Assembly: GCA_900188465.1 (NCBI GenBank)
Contig: FZPE01000001.1
Location: forward strand, 558,001 to 622,000
DNA length: 64,000 nucleotides
Direction of reading: 5' to 3'
Origin: Micrococcales bacterium KH10
GTDB lineage: Bacteria > Actinomycetota > Actinomycetes > Actinomycetales > Cellulomonadaceae
A program made the position numbers and the translations under genes. Positions within the stretch are counted from its first letter, which is position 1; each line of letters begins with the position of its first letter. Below the pieces are notes generated by a model. The model searched no databases and was not told where the DNA came from. It saw only the letters and a list, made by a program, of their open reading frames with translations. Below are positions 18,011 to 27,029 of the stretch, piece by piece.

Positions 18011-18475
18011 CTACCGCGTCTTACGCGGTGGGTGTCCTGGGAAAACCTGTCCCATGACCAACTGCATATCTCTATCGAGGTAATCGAACTTCTCATCGAC
18101 CCTGTCGAACCGCAGATTCATCTCGGTCGTGACGGACGCAATCTGCTGCGTAACCATATCGAACCTGGTGTTGGTCTCGTTGCGCAGCGAGTCGATCTTT
18201 CCGGTGAGTTCAGAGCGCAATGACTCCTCAGTCGTTGTCATCTCTGCACGCAACGCGTCGTCCCCAGCCTTCATCTGCGCACGCAACGCTTCATCGCCAG
18301 CTTTCATCTCGGTGCGCAATGACTCGAAACCCGTATGCATCTCATGACGCAACGAAGCGAACTGGCTGGACATGGCACGCTGCAATAGTTGGAATATGAG
18401 CGTGATGAAACCCACCATCGTCGCCATCAGAATCGCAACAATGGTCCAGGTCTGCGGATCACCCAAGTCGATCAC
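18011..18475 (-). CDS. Membrane-anchored coiled-coil protein
   Basis: 154 residues from a GTG at 18475 (VIDLGDPQTWTIV). The frame is open to 18589, but that part lies across a terminator hairpin, so the inner start is preferred; AGGGA sits only two bases before the GTG. One N-terminal membrane helix (TWTIVAILMATMVGFITLIF) is followed by about 120 residues of coiled coil with a repeating 11-residue unit: SLRTEMKAGDEALRAQMKAGD, then DALRAEMTTTEESLRSELTG. No family assigned; it looks like a scaffold or length-ruler type protein. It stands alone downstream of a decayed hydrolase gene. Confidence 0.65.
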   Translation of the reverse strand: MIDLGDPQTWTIVAILMATMVGFITLIFQLLQRAMSSQFASLRHEMHTGFESLRTEMKAGDEALRAQMKAGDDALRAEMTTTEESLRSELTGKIDSLRNETNTRFDMVTQQIASVTTEMNLRFDRVDEKFDYLDRDMQLVMGQVFPGHPPRKTR

Positions 18476-18577
18476 CTTCCCTATTTTGCCCGCCTTGTTC
18501 CGAATATGCCAGAGTCCCCAACTGCTACAGCGCCAATGAGCGTCGTGTGGATAAATTCTCGCTGCCGAATAGTGAAA

Positions 18578-18616
18578 GCCCTGCGGCACGCCTCAACAGG
18601 AGGCGTGCCGCAGGGC
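18578..18616 (-). terminator. Intrinsic terminator-like hairpin
   Basis: Perfect 16-base arms (18578-18593 and 18601-18616) with a 7-base loop. On the minus strand the stem is followed by TTTC, so it fits the end of transcription from the SGNH remnant, before the coiled-coil gene. Confidence 0.75.
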
Positions 18617-18746
18617 GGTGGACCGTGCGAAGCGTCTAGTTGACCAGACTCAGCATGCTGCGCTCGTACTCGACAAGGTCAGCTGAACGCTTGAGTTGGA
18701 TTTAGCCGCATTGATCTCGAACACTCGTGTGTCGATTCCGGCACGG

Positions 18747-19360
18747 TTAGTCGCGATCCGGGTAAATCCGGTTCGGCTGGGCGGGGTCTTTGAGCACTGC
18801 GTCGAAGTCGAGCACGCCGTCGCACAGACCCGAGCAGTCTCCTCCAGTACGCACGAACGCGTTTACCTCGCCACGACGGTTGTTCTGAATTCCGCTATAT
18901 CCCGGACGCGGCGTGATGGGTGTGACGAAGATCTTGATGCCGTTGGCTCGTAACTGTTGGAATGTATTAGCCATCGCGGCCATGATGTCCTCAGCCGAAC
19001 AGTTATTCGCGATGTCATTCGTGCCGAAATTGCCGAACTGGTTGTCCACCTGACCTGGTGCACAGATCGGACGGCAAACCTCTGAGCCGGTTCCGTCAAC
19101 GACTGAACTGCCGAAAGCAACCAGGGTGCCTGGGGTGTCCGGGCTAAGGACGTCGACTGCTCCGACGATGTAGTTCCACTCATGTGAGGTGGTAAACGGA
19201 ACGCCGTTCTCGTTATAGGCCGCACTCGGCGTGCCGTCCGGCGAATGCCACTCCCGCACCACCTGCAATCAGACCACCCATCACGGCCATCGCAAGACTG
19301 GCAAGTATCGGTTTGGGAATCTCATTAATCTGCCTCTCTGCCCCTCATCGGACATTCTTT
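18747..19360 (-). pseudogene. Decayed secreted SGNH/GDSL hydrolase
   Basis: The longest open piece (18747-19268, 173 codons from TTG) contains VAFGSSVVDGTGS, resembling block I with its Ser; GNFGTNDIANN, block III; and LDFDAVLKDPAQPNRIYP, which in relatives precedes the catalytic GDxxH. Here it stops at once with PDRD and a TAA. The sequence between blocks I and III is far shorter than usual. Just upstream, in another frame and without a start codon, lies a signal-peptide-like stretch (LASLAMAVMGGLIAGGAGVA). Both ends are therefore broken: a frameshift after the signal peptide, an internal deletion and loss of the catalytic end. I read this as a pseudogene. Confidence 0.65.
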
Positions 19361-19491
19361 GGGCATGCCAGCGTCCTCAATGACGCCGACCATGACTTAC
19401 TCAGCAGAAATTGCCATGAGAGACATCGAACTACCAGCCGCAACGAGTCAAAATTGCGACTGGCAGTTCGGTACATATTGTCGATAACCGA

Positions 19492-22272
19492 CTATTTAGT
19501 GGCTGATTCAGTGGTTTCAGCCGGGGCCTCATCATGTTCATGCTCGTGTGCGTGCGCCGCGGCATCAGCGATACGAGCCAATGTCGCCTTGACAACTTCA
19601 CGTTCCTTTGACGACGCCTCCGGAAGCACTGGGACTGGCGCGGACGGACTACTTGCCGGTTCCTTCGCATTATTCGCACTATTCGAGTTGTTCTTGCGAC
19701 GTCGCGACTTCTTACCTGATTCCTCGTCCCCTGAAGACTGCGAACCGCCACGTTCGATCGGGTCGGAATGCACGATGAATCCGCGCCCCAAGCAGTGTGA
19801 ACATGTCTCCGAGAACGCCTCGACCAGGCCTTGACCGACACGCTTACGGGTCATCTGCACCAAGCCGAGCGAAGTCACTTCGGCGACCTGGTGTTTGGTG
19901 CGATCCCGTCCCAAGCATTCGACGAGTCGGCGCAACACCAGATCCCGGTTGGATTCGAGCACCATGTCAATGAAGTCAACGACCACGATGCCTCCGATGT
20001 CACGAAGACGTAGCTGCCGCACGATCTCCTCAGCAGCCTCGAGGTTGTTACGGGTCACCGTCTCTTCCAAGGTTCCACCTGAACCGGTGAACTTTCCGGT
20101 GTTGACGTCGATCACTGTCATCGCCTCAGTGCGGTCGATGACAAGCGAACCACCCGAGGGCAGCCAGACCTTGCGGTCCATTCCCTTGGCGAGTTGCTCG
20201 TCGATCCGATGCTGGGAGAAAACGTCCTTATTCGACGCCCATTTGGTGAGTTTGGATTCTAAGTCAGGAGCGAGTTCGTGCACATAAGACGAAATCTCCT
20301 GATAGACGGATTTCCCGGAGACCACGAGTTCTTTGAAGTCATCGTTGAAGATGTCACGCACAACGCGAATTGCCATATCAGGCTCACCCTGCAGCAGACT
20401 CGGCGCGCTAGCGGTCTTCGCTTTCTTTTCGATGGCCTGCCACTGCGATTCCAGACGAGCGATATCGGAACGCAACTCGTCCTCGCTTGCGCCCTCGGCT
20501 GCGGTCCGCACGATGACGCCGGCTCCATCCGGGACGAGTTCACGCAGCAGCTTCTTCAGTCGGCTGCGCTCAGTGTCGGGAAGTTTGCGTGAGATTCCCG
20601 TCATGCCACCACCGGGCACGAAGACGAGGTATCGGCCCGCAAGTGTGACCTGCGACGTCAAACGGGCACCTTTGTGCCCGATCGGATCCTTGGTCACCTG
20701 CACCATGACGGTGTCACCGGGTTTGAGTGCCTGTTCGATGCGACGCGGCTGACCATCGGCTAGTCCTGCTGCGTCCCAGTTCACTTCACCGGCATACAAC
20801 ACAGCATTGCGACCCTTGCCGATGTCGACGAAGGCTGCTTCCATGCTCGGCAGCACGTTTTGAACTCGTCCCAGGTAGACATTTCCAGCCATGGACGCCT
20901 GCGATTGCTGCGAAACATAGTGTTCGACGAGCACGCCATCTTCTAATACGGCAATCTGGGTGCGCCCGGATCGCTCGCGCACGATCATGGTGCGGTCGAC
21001 GGACTCACGGCGGGCCAGGAACTCAGCTTCGGAGATGACCTGACGGCGACGCCCGGCGTCACGGCCTTCACGGCGACGCTGACGCTTCGCTTCGAGACGT
21101 GTCGAACCCTTCAGTGCGACTACTTGGTCACTCGAACCTCGCGCCCGCGTATTGCGGTCGCTGCCGTCCTGGTCAGACGACTGTCCACTGCGACGACGAC
21201 GGCGACGACGACGCGAACTCGATTCTGTCTCATCACTTGACTCATCATCGTCCGCTGCTGCCGCAGGGGTTGTCTCATCAGCGGTATCGTTGTCTTCGTC
21301 TGCGTCTGTCGCGCTGTCCTCAGTCCCGCTCTTACGGCGGCCCCGACCACCCCTACGGCGGCGACGACGAGGCTGTGGACTGTCGTCATCAGAATCCTCG
21401 TCCTGATCGGCGCCCTCGTCTGACTGATCCTCATCGCTGGCTTCACCCTCGCCAGAGATATCACGCTCAATGCGACGTCTACGCGTCTTCGGTGCGACGT
21501 CAGCGGTATCGTCCTGGTCGGATTCCACCACGTCCGGTAGGTCTGTTTCAGCGGCGTCAGCATCTTCTGCGGCTTGCGCGGCACGGCGTTTACGAGCACG
21601 CGGCGCCACCTCTGGCGCTTGGAACAGCAATGTCGTTGAGGCCAGGCGAATTTCGGGTGCGGGCTCGGTCACCTCATCCTCAACTGCGTCATCCGCAAGA
21701 TCTGCATCCGGCTCAGGCGCACTGAAGATCGGTGCCGCTGCCGGACGGCGACGTTGCTGCTTGGCCCGCTTTGTGGGTGCTTGGTCATCCGAGGTCTTAC
21801 GGCGTTCTGCACCGTCAAGAGCCTCATCGAGAGCCGCGGTCAGATCAGCGACGTCGTCGACTTCCGTCTTTTGCTCTGAGGATTCTGACGAGGCGTTCTT
21901 CTTGGACTTCGTGGCCTGTTTGCGACGGGTTCCGGTGCTTTTCTTCGCGGCAACCGTGCCAGCCTCGTCCGTGCGAGCTTCGGTCGCTTCCGGCTGTGCG
22001 GTGGCTGCGGCATCGCTGGCGTCGGCCTGCGCGTTTTCCTGCTTTGGCTTCCGGCTTCGTGAGGTAGCGCGCTTCTTTGGCTCGGGTTTTTCCGCGAGCG
22101 CACCAAGTTCCGCGAAGACATCCAAGGCTGGTTTGTCTGCCGAGTCGACGGACTCGTTCGATACAGGCTGCTCTGAAGTGCTGGGCTTACCTGCTGGTCG
22201 TGTCACACGACGACGCGGCTTCTTGGCAGCAGGCGTTGCAGGGGTTGATTCGGGTGTCTCGTCCAGTATCAC
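19492..22272 (-). CDS. rne: Ribonuclease E/G family protein with long disordered N-terminus
   Basis: 926 residues from a GTG with GGAG six bases upstream. The first ~390 residues are disordered, alternately acidic (DEDQSDEGADQDEDSDDD) and basic (PRRRRRRGGRGRRK), as in actinobacterial RNase E, where such arms bind RNA and other degradosome proteins. The catalytic part follows: an S1 domain inserted in an RNase H-like region (NVYLGRVQNVLPSMEAAFVD), a 5'-sensor region, the DNase I-like domain with VIDVNTGKF and DIGGIVVVDFIDM carrying the metal aspartates, and a Zn-link CSHCLGRG. A short His/Glu-rich tail (AHAHEHEHDEA) ends it. It cuts single-stranded RNA in rRNA maturation and mRNA decay. Confidence 0.95.
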   Translation of the reverse strand: MILDETPESTPATPAAKKPRRRVTRPAGKPSTSEQPVSNESVDSADKPALDVFAELGALAEKPEPKKRATSRSRKPKQENAQADASDAAATAQPEATEARTDEAGTVAAKKSTGTRRKQATKSKKNASSESSEQKTEVDDVADLTAALDEALDGAERRKTSDDQAPTKRAKQQRRRPAAAPIFSAPEPDADLADDAVEDEVTEPAPEIRLASTTLLFQAPEVAPRARKRRAAQAAEDADAAETDLPDVVESDQDDTADVAPKTRRRRIERDISGEGEASDEDQSDEGADQDEDSDDDSPQPRRRRRRGGRGRRKSGTEDSATDADEDNDTADETTPAAAADDDESSDETESSSRRRRRRRRSGQSSDQDGSDRNTRARGSSDQVVALKGSTRLEAKRQRRREGRDAGRRRQVISEAEFLARRESVDRTMIVRERSGRTQIAVLEDGVLVEHYVSQQSQASMAGNVYLGRVQNVLPSMEAAFVDIGKGRNAVLYAGEVNWDAAGLADGQPRRIEQALKPGDTVMVQVTKDPIGHKGARLTSQVTLAGRYLVFVPGGGMTGISRKLPDTERSRLKKLLRELVPDGAGVIVRTAAEGASEDELRSDIARLESQWQAIEKKAKTASAPSLLQGEPDMAIRVVRDIFNDDFKELVVSGKSVYQEISSYVHELAPDLESKLTKWASNKDVFSQHRIDEQLAKGMDRKVWLPSGGSLVIDRTEAMTVIDVNTGKFTGSGGTLEETVTRNNLEAAEEIVRQLRLRDIGGIVVVDFIDMVLESNRDLVLRRLVECLGRDRTKHQVAEVTSLGLVQMTRKRVGQGLVEAFSETCSHCLGRGFIVHSDPIERGGSQSSGDEESGKKSRRRKNNSNSANNAKEPASSPSAPVPVLPEASSKEREVVKATLARIADAAAHAHEHEHDEAPAETTESATK

Positions 22273-22669
22273 TGGCTACTCCAAACAGCGCCGTGACCCA
22301 CACTCACAACCTGTCGTAGGTATCGCATCCGCCTGCGGCGAATACGGAAGTCTCAGTGCGGTGCTGCAGCGGGCCGATCATGCGGCATCCTGCCTGCGCC
22401 GGCTATGCCGGGCGGCGGCGCTCACTCATACTCATCGGCCATCAATGTGGCACGTTCGCTTGGCAGTTCGCAGCGAGTGTAGGTCACTGTGAACCGTCTT
22501 CTAGTATGCCACATCGCTGCGGTACCCCATTCATCTGGGACCAAGGTCCCGAAAGACTCGCTCGCTTCCGACTAGCGTCAATTGCGGAGATTCGGACCTG
22601 AATGTCCGCATTTCCCTGATCTCGATGCCCCACCCCCAGATCACACGGAATCAGCTATAGGAGGCCCCG
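22273..22669. other. Intergenic region between divergent rne and cydA
   Basis: 397 bases without a credible gene; it must hold the promoters of both neighbours. A short inverted repeat (CGGAC, six bases, GTCCG) lies at about 22597-22612, before the cydA ribosome site AGGAGG (22660-22665). I see no convincing Rex or other named operator. Confidence 0.5.
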
Positions 22670-24175
22670 GTGGACGTCCTGGAACTGGCACGATGGCAGT
22701 TCGCCGTCACGACGGTTTATCACTTCATCTTCGTTCCCCTCACCATCGGCCTTGCTCCGCTGGTAGCAGTCATGCAGACCATGTGGGTGCGAACCAACAA
22801 CGAGAAATGGCTGAAGCTGACCAAGTTCTTCGGCAAGTTGTTGCTGATCAACTTCGCGCTCGGTGTCGCTACTGGGATCGTCCAAGAGTTCCAGTTCGGC
22901 ATGGCCTGGTCGGAATACTCCCGTTACGTCGGTGACGTCTTCGGCGCACCACTTGCCATGGAGGCACTCGCAGCCTTCTTCATCGAATCGACGTTCCTGG
23001 GTCTGTGGATCTTCGGATGGGACAAACTACCTAAGAAACTGCACCTGGCGATGATCTGGGCCGTGGCAGTCGCAGTGAACCTGTCGGCCCTGTTCATCTT
23101 GGCCGCGAACTCGTGGATGCAGCACCCGGTTGGCGCGGTGATCAACGAAGAGACCGGCCGCGCCGAGATGACCTCCATCGGGGAGATCTTGACGAACAAC
23201 ACGCTATGGGCGGCTTTCCCGCACACGGTCACTGCTGCATTCTTGACGGCTGGCACCTTCGTCGCGGGCATCTGTGCCTGGTGGATGGTCAAGAAGGTTC
23301 GCGCGGGCACCGACAAGGACCGTGACACTGCCAGGCACGTGTACCGCACCGGATTGCGCTTTGGGTGCTGGGTCATGCTCATCGCAGGCGTTGGCGTCAT
23401 CCTCTCCGGCGACTTCCAGGCCAAGCTCATGTTTGAACAGCAACCGATGAAGATGGCCTCCGCCGAGGCGCTGTGCCACACCGAAAAGGGCGCGGACTTC
23501 TCAATTCTGACCATCGGCGATCTGAACAACAACTGTGACAATGTCACCCGTGTTATCTCAGTGCCCGGCGTGACCTCGTTCCTCGCGGACGGCACCTTTG
23601 ACTCCGAACTCAAGGGTGTGACCGAATTGCAGGCCGAGTACGAGGAGAAATACGGCTACACGGACGAAAACGGCGACCCGATTGACTACTCCCCGAACTT
23701 GGCATTGACCTATTGGAGTTTCCGCCTCATGATCGGCTTCGCTGCCGGTTCGGTACTGCTCGCCCTCATGGGACTGTGGCTGACGCGCAAGAACCAGGTG
23801 TCTGATTCGAAGTGGCTCGCCAGGGTCGGTCTGATTGCGCTGCCCACACCATTCCTGGCTTCTAGTTTCGGTTGGATCTTCACCGAGGTCGGCCGGCAGC
23901 CCTGGGTGGTGGTCCCCAATCCCACCGGCATCGACGGCGTCTGGCTGCTGACCATGCGCGGTGTGTCACCGATCTCTCCCGGATTGGTACTGACCTCCAT
24001 GATCGTCTTCACGTTGCTCTATGGCGTACTGGCAGTGGTCTGGTACAAGCTCATGCATCGCTACACCGTCGAGGGCGCGCCCGAGGAAGTCCACGACGAG
24101 TCCCCGACCAGAATCGGTGGCAGACCCGTAGGCTCTGACTCCGACGATGACGCTCCCCTGTCCTTTGCCTACTGA
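22670..24175 (+). CDS. cydA: Cytochrome bd ubiquinol/menaquinol oxidase subunit I
   Basis: 501 residues from GTG with AGGAGG upstream. CydA carries haems b558, b595 and d and oxidises quinol while reducing oxygen to water at low oxygen. Haem and quinol regions are visible: LARWQFAVTTVYHFIFVPLT with the first haem His, EFQFGMAWSEYSRYVGDVFG, AAFPHTVTAAFLTAG with a second His, and GWIFTEVGRQPWVV with the GRQPW signature. The quinol loop is short. The C-terminus is a charged tail (DEVSPTRIGG-like, then DSDDDAPLSFAY). First gene of cydABDC. Confidence 0.98.
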   Translation: MDVLELARWQFAVTTVYHFIFVPLTIGLAPLVAVMQTMWVRTNNEKWLKLTKFFGKLLLINFALGVATGIVQEFQFGMAWSEYSRYVGDVFGAPLAMEALAAFFIESTFLGLWIFGWDKLPKKLHLAMIWAVAVAVNLSALFILAANSWMQHPVGAVINEETGRAEMTSIGEILTNNTLWAAFPHTVTAAFLTAGTFVAGICAWWMVKKVRAGTDKDRDTARHVYRTGLRFGCWVMLIAGVGVILSGDFQAKLMFEQQPMKMASAEALCHTEKGADFSILTIGDLNNNCDNVTRVISVPGVTSFLADGTFDSELKGVTELQAEYEEKYGYTDENGDPIDYSPNLALTYWSFRLMIGFAAGSVLLALMGLWLTRKNQVSDSKWLARVGLIALPTPFLASSFGWIFTEVGRQPWVVVPNPTGIDGVWLLTMRGVSPISPGLVLTSMIVFTLLYGVLAVVWYKLMHRYTVEGAPEEVHDESPTRIGGRPVGSDSDDDAPLSFAY

Positions 24176-24203
24176 GTATCGATAAAGAACCGAGAGGAAC
24201 TGA

Positions 24204-25256
24204 GTGACGATGGATTTGCCACTGATCTGGTTCGCGCTGATCGCAATCCTGTGGATTGGCTACATGGTGCTCGAAGGCTTCGACTTCGGCGTCGGCATGT
24301 TGCTGCCAATTCTGGGGCGCAATACCAAAGAACGACGAGTTCTTATCAACACCATCGGCCCGGTCTGGGATGGTAACGAAGTGTGGCTCCTGACCGCCGG
24401 TGGTGCCACCTTTGCGGCTTTCCCGGAGTGGTACGCCACACTGTTCTCCGGCTTCTATCTGCCGCTGCTGTTAATCCTGGTCGCGCTGATCGTGCGCGTC
24501 TGCGCTTTCGAGTATCGCGGCAAGATCAACGACGAGCGCTGGGCCCTGTGGTGGGAGCGGACACTGATCGTCAGTTCCTGGCTGCCCGCGGTGCTCTGGG
24601 GTGTGGCATTCGCAAACCTGGTGCGCGGTGTCGAACTCAACGCCGACCACCAGTACACCGGCGGGTTCTTCGCGCTGCTCAGTCCATTTGCACTACTCGG
24701 TGGCGTCACCACTGCCCTGCTGTGTCTGATGCACGGTGCGGTATTCGTCGCACTGAAGACCGATGGCGACATCAGAACTCGTGCCAACAAATTGGCCGGA
24801 AAACTGGCGATTGCTACCACGATGGTCGCGGGTGCTTGGGCGCTGTGGGCACAGTTGGCGTACTCGCGCAATACCTGGACCTGGGCGGTCGTCGCTATTG
24901 CGGCCGTCAGCTTGCTAGCCGTGGTGTTCACGAATGCCAATGGCCGCGAGGGCTTTGCCTTCACCTTCTCAGCGGTGGCCATCGTAGCCGCAGTGCTGCT
25001 GATCTTCGGCTCGATGTACCCCAATGTCATGCCGGCTCATGACCCAGCAAACTCGCTGAATATCTACAACGCATCATCGTCGGATTACACTCTGACGATC
25101 ATGACCTGGGTGGCGGTGGCTCTCGTCCCGGTGGTTCTGCTCTACCAATCCTGGACGTATTGGGTGTTCCGCAAGCGGTTGAGCACGAAGCACATTCCGG
25201 CACCCGGTGGTCTCAGCCTCAAAGCACCCGACTCTCAGCCAGCAGTGCGAGACTAA
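24204..25256 (+). CDS. cydB: Cytochrome bd oxidase subunit II
   Basis: 350 residues. CydB pairs with CydA in the membrane and stabilises the haems. MDLPLIWFALIAILWIGYMV and LEGFDFGVGMLLP are the family start, followed by GPVWDGNEVWLLTAGGATFA and SYRGKI-like EYRGKINDERW. About nine membrane helices are apparent. Start may be the GTG at 24204 (GAGAGGA five bases before) or the ATG two codons on at 24210. cydA ends 28 bases upstream and cydD starts 6 bases downstream. Confidence 0.98.
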   Translation: MTMDLPLIWFALIAILWIGYMVLEGFDFGVGMLLPILGRNTKERRVLINTIGPVWDGNEVWLLTAGGATFAAFPEWYATLFSGFYLPLLLILVALIVRVCAFEYRGKINDERWALWWERTLIVSSWLPAVLWGVAFANLVRGVELNADHQYTGGFFALLSPFALLGGVTTALLCLMHGAVFVALKTDGDIRTRANKLAGKLAIATTMVAGAWALWAQLAYSRNTWTWAVVAIAAVSLLAVVFTNANGREGFAFTFSAVAIVAAVLLIFGSMYPNVMPAHDPANSLNIYNASSSDYTLTIMTWVAVALVPVVLLYQSWTYWVFRKRLSTKHIPAPGGLSLKAPDSQPAVRD

Positions 25257-25262
25257 GGACCG

Positions 25263-27029
25263 GTGAAACCCCTCGATCCGAAGCTGTTGCGCACGGCTGC
25301 TCCCGCACGCCGTTACGTCCTGCTCACTGCCGCCCTTGGAGTGATCACTGCCGCGCTGGTGATTGCCCAGTGTCTGTTGATCGCCCATGCGCTCGCACCG
25401 GTGGTGGACCGCACGGCCGACCTCGGCGATGTGACTCACCTGATCGGGTGGCTTGCAGTGGTGTTGTTTGCGCGCGTGGTGGTCAGTTGGTGTCAAGAGC
25501 GCTTTGGGCAGCGCGCGGGCGTTGAGATTGTGGCGGATCTGCGTGCCAAGGTCGTTGATCGTGCCGTCAGACTGGGACCACGGTGGCTTGATCGCGGGCA
25601 CCGCACGGATGTCGTCACGCTTGCCACCCGCGGCCTGGATGATCTGCAGCCCTATCTGACCCGGTATCTGCCACAACTGCTGCTTGCCGTCACGGTGACG
25701 CCGGGCGCTTTGATGGTGGTACTCGGACTCGACTGGGTTGCTGCCGTGATCATTGCGGGGACGCTGCCGCTCATTCCGCTGTTCATGTGGCTGGTCGGGC
25801 TCGTCACGCAGGAAGCCACCGAACGGCGCCAACGTGCGATGAGTCGCCTCGGGTCCCAAGTGCTCGACCTGGTCGCTGGAATACCCACGCTGCGGGCACT
25901 GCGGCGTGAGCACGGTCCGACACAGCGTGTCCGCGATCTCTCCAATGCGTATCGACGTTCAACGATGGGCACTCTGCGGATCGCGTTCTTGTCCGGCATG
26001 GTGCTCGAGTTGTTGACCACCCTGTCAGTGGCAATCGTCGCTGTGGCGGTCGGGTTACGGCTCGTCCATGGTGGTTTGGACCTGACCACGGGGCTGGCTG
26101 TCATCATGCTCGCTCCCGAGGTCTACTTGCCGGTGCGACAGATCGGAACTCAATTCCATGCGTCAGCAGATGGCATTGCCGCGTCGGCCAAGGCTTTCGA
26201 GATTCTTGAGACCATACCGGAGGATGCGGCAGCGGCGCGCCGCATTAGTGACAACCAGCCCAGTGGTGGCCGGGGAAATCGCGCTGGGAGGTCTCGTCAC
26301 TCAGAAAACTCCGGCCCACGATCGCAGGTGCCGCCTCTGATGCCCAGCCCCGATCTCACCTCGGCGACCATCGTGCTCGACAAGGTATCTGTCGCTGTAC
26401 CCGGCACCGCCCGCTACGCCCCGCACGAGCTCTCGGTCCGGATCGAACCGGGTACGGTCACTGTGCTCGCTGGCGCCAACGGGGCGGGCAAGTCCACCGC
26501 AGTCAACGCCATCCTTGGCATCATCTCCCCCACGGCCGGGCAGATTGCGGTTTGCCCGTCTGAAACTGATGCACCGCCGGTCGATCTGGCCGATATCGAC
26601 ATGGCGACGTGGCAGTCGCAGATCGCCTGGTTACCGCAACGTCCGTGGATGCGACCGGGAACCATCGCTGAAAACGTCGGATTCGACCCCGACGAGCTTG
26701 ATCCTGCCCGCGCTGAGGAAGCCGCAGCCCTGACGGGACTAGACGAAGTGCTGACCTCGCGCCAAGGCTGGAACACGAGCATTGGTACGGGCGGCACAGG
26801 ACTGAGTGTCGGGCAACGGCAACGGGTGGCACTGACTCGGTTGCTGCTGACCGATAAGCCGCTGGTGATCGTGGACGAGCCCACCGCTCATCTTGACGAG
26901 GGACTTGCCGAGGTTGTCGTTGCGACCCTCACGCAGTTGCGCGATCAAGGGCGAACCGTCATCGCGATCACCCACCGTGATGACGTGACTCCGCTGGCCG
27001 ACACGGTGGTGGAGGTGTGCGATGGGTGA
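25263..27029 (+). CDS. cydD: ABC exporter subunit CydD
   Basis: 588 residues. CydDC exports cysteine and glutathione to the outside and is needed for assembly of cytochrome bd. Six membrane helices (1-310) precede the nucleotide-binding domain: GANGAGKS is Walker A, WLPQRPWMRPGTIAENV the Q-loop region, TGLSVGQRQRVALTRLLL the signature, and LVIVDEPTAHLD Walker B. Between the two domains lies an odd, low-complexity stretch of about 45 residues (SGGRGNRAGRSRHSENSGPR) absent from what I know of CydD. It overlaps cydC by eight bases. Confidence 0.95.
   Translation: MKPLDPKLLRTAAPARRYVLLTAALGVITAALVIAQCLLIAHALAPVVDRTADLGDVTHLIGWLAVVLFARVVVSWCQERFGQRAGVEIVADLRAKVVDRAVRLGPRWLDRGHRTDVVTLATRGLDDLQPYLTRYLPQLLLAVTVTPGALMVVLGLDWVAAVIIAGTLPLIPLFMWLVGLVTQEATERRQRAMSRLGSQVLDLVAGIPTLRALRREHGPTQRVRDLSNAYRRSTMGTLRIAFLSGMVLELLTTLSVAIVAVAVGLRLVHGGLDLTTGLAVIMLAPEVYLPVRQIGTQFHASADGIAASAKAFEILETIPEDAAAARRISDNQPSGGRGNRAGRSRHSENSGPRSQVPPLMPSPDLTSATIVLDKVSVAVPGTARYAPHELSVRIEPGTVTVLAGANGAGKSTAVNAILGIISPTAGQIAVCPSETDAPPVDLADIDMATWQSQIAWLPQRPWMRPGTIAENVGFDPDELDPARAEEAAALTGLDEVLTSRQGWNTSIGTGGTGLSVGQRQRVALTRLLLTDKPLVIVDEPTAHLDEGLAEVVVATLTQLRDQGRTVIAITHRDDVTPLADTVVEVCDG

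Noticed and set aside
21470-22492. A 340-codon plus-strand frame opposite the RNase E/G N-terminus
   Set aside because: Low-complexity Ser/Arg/Ala composition mirrors the disordered arm of the RNase gene; no independent motif.
25074-25913. A 279-codon minus-strand frame opposite the cydB-cydD junction
   Set aside because: Antisense to two certain genes; Gln/His/Arg-rich product with no recognisable domain.
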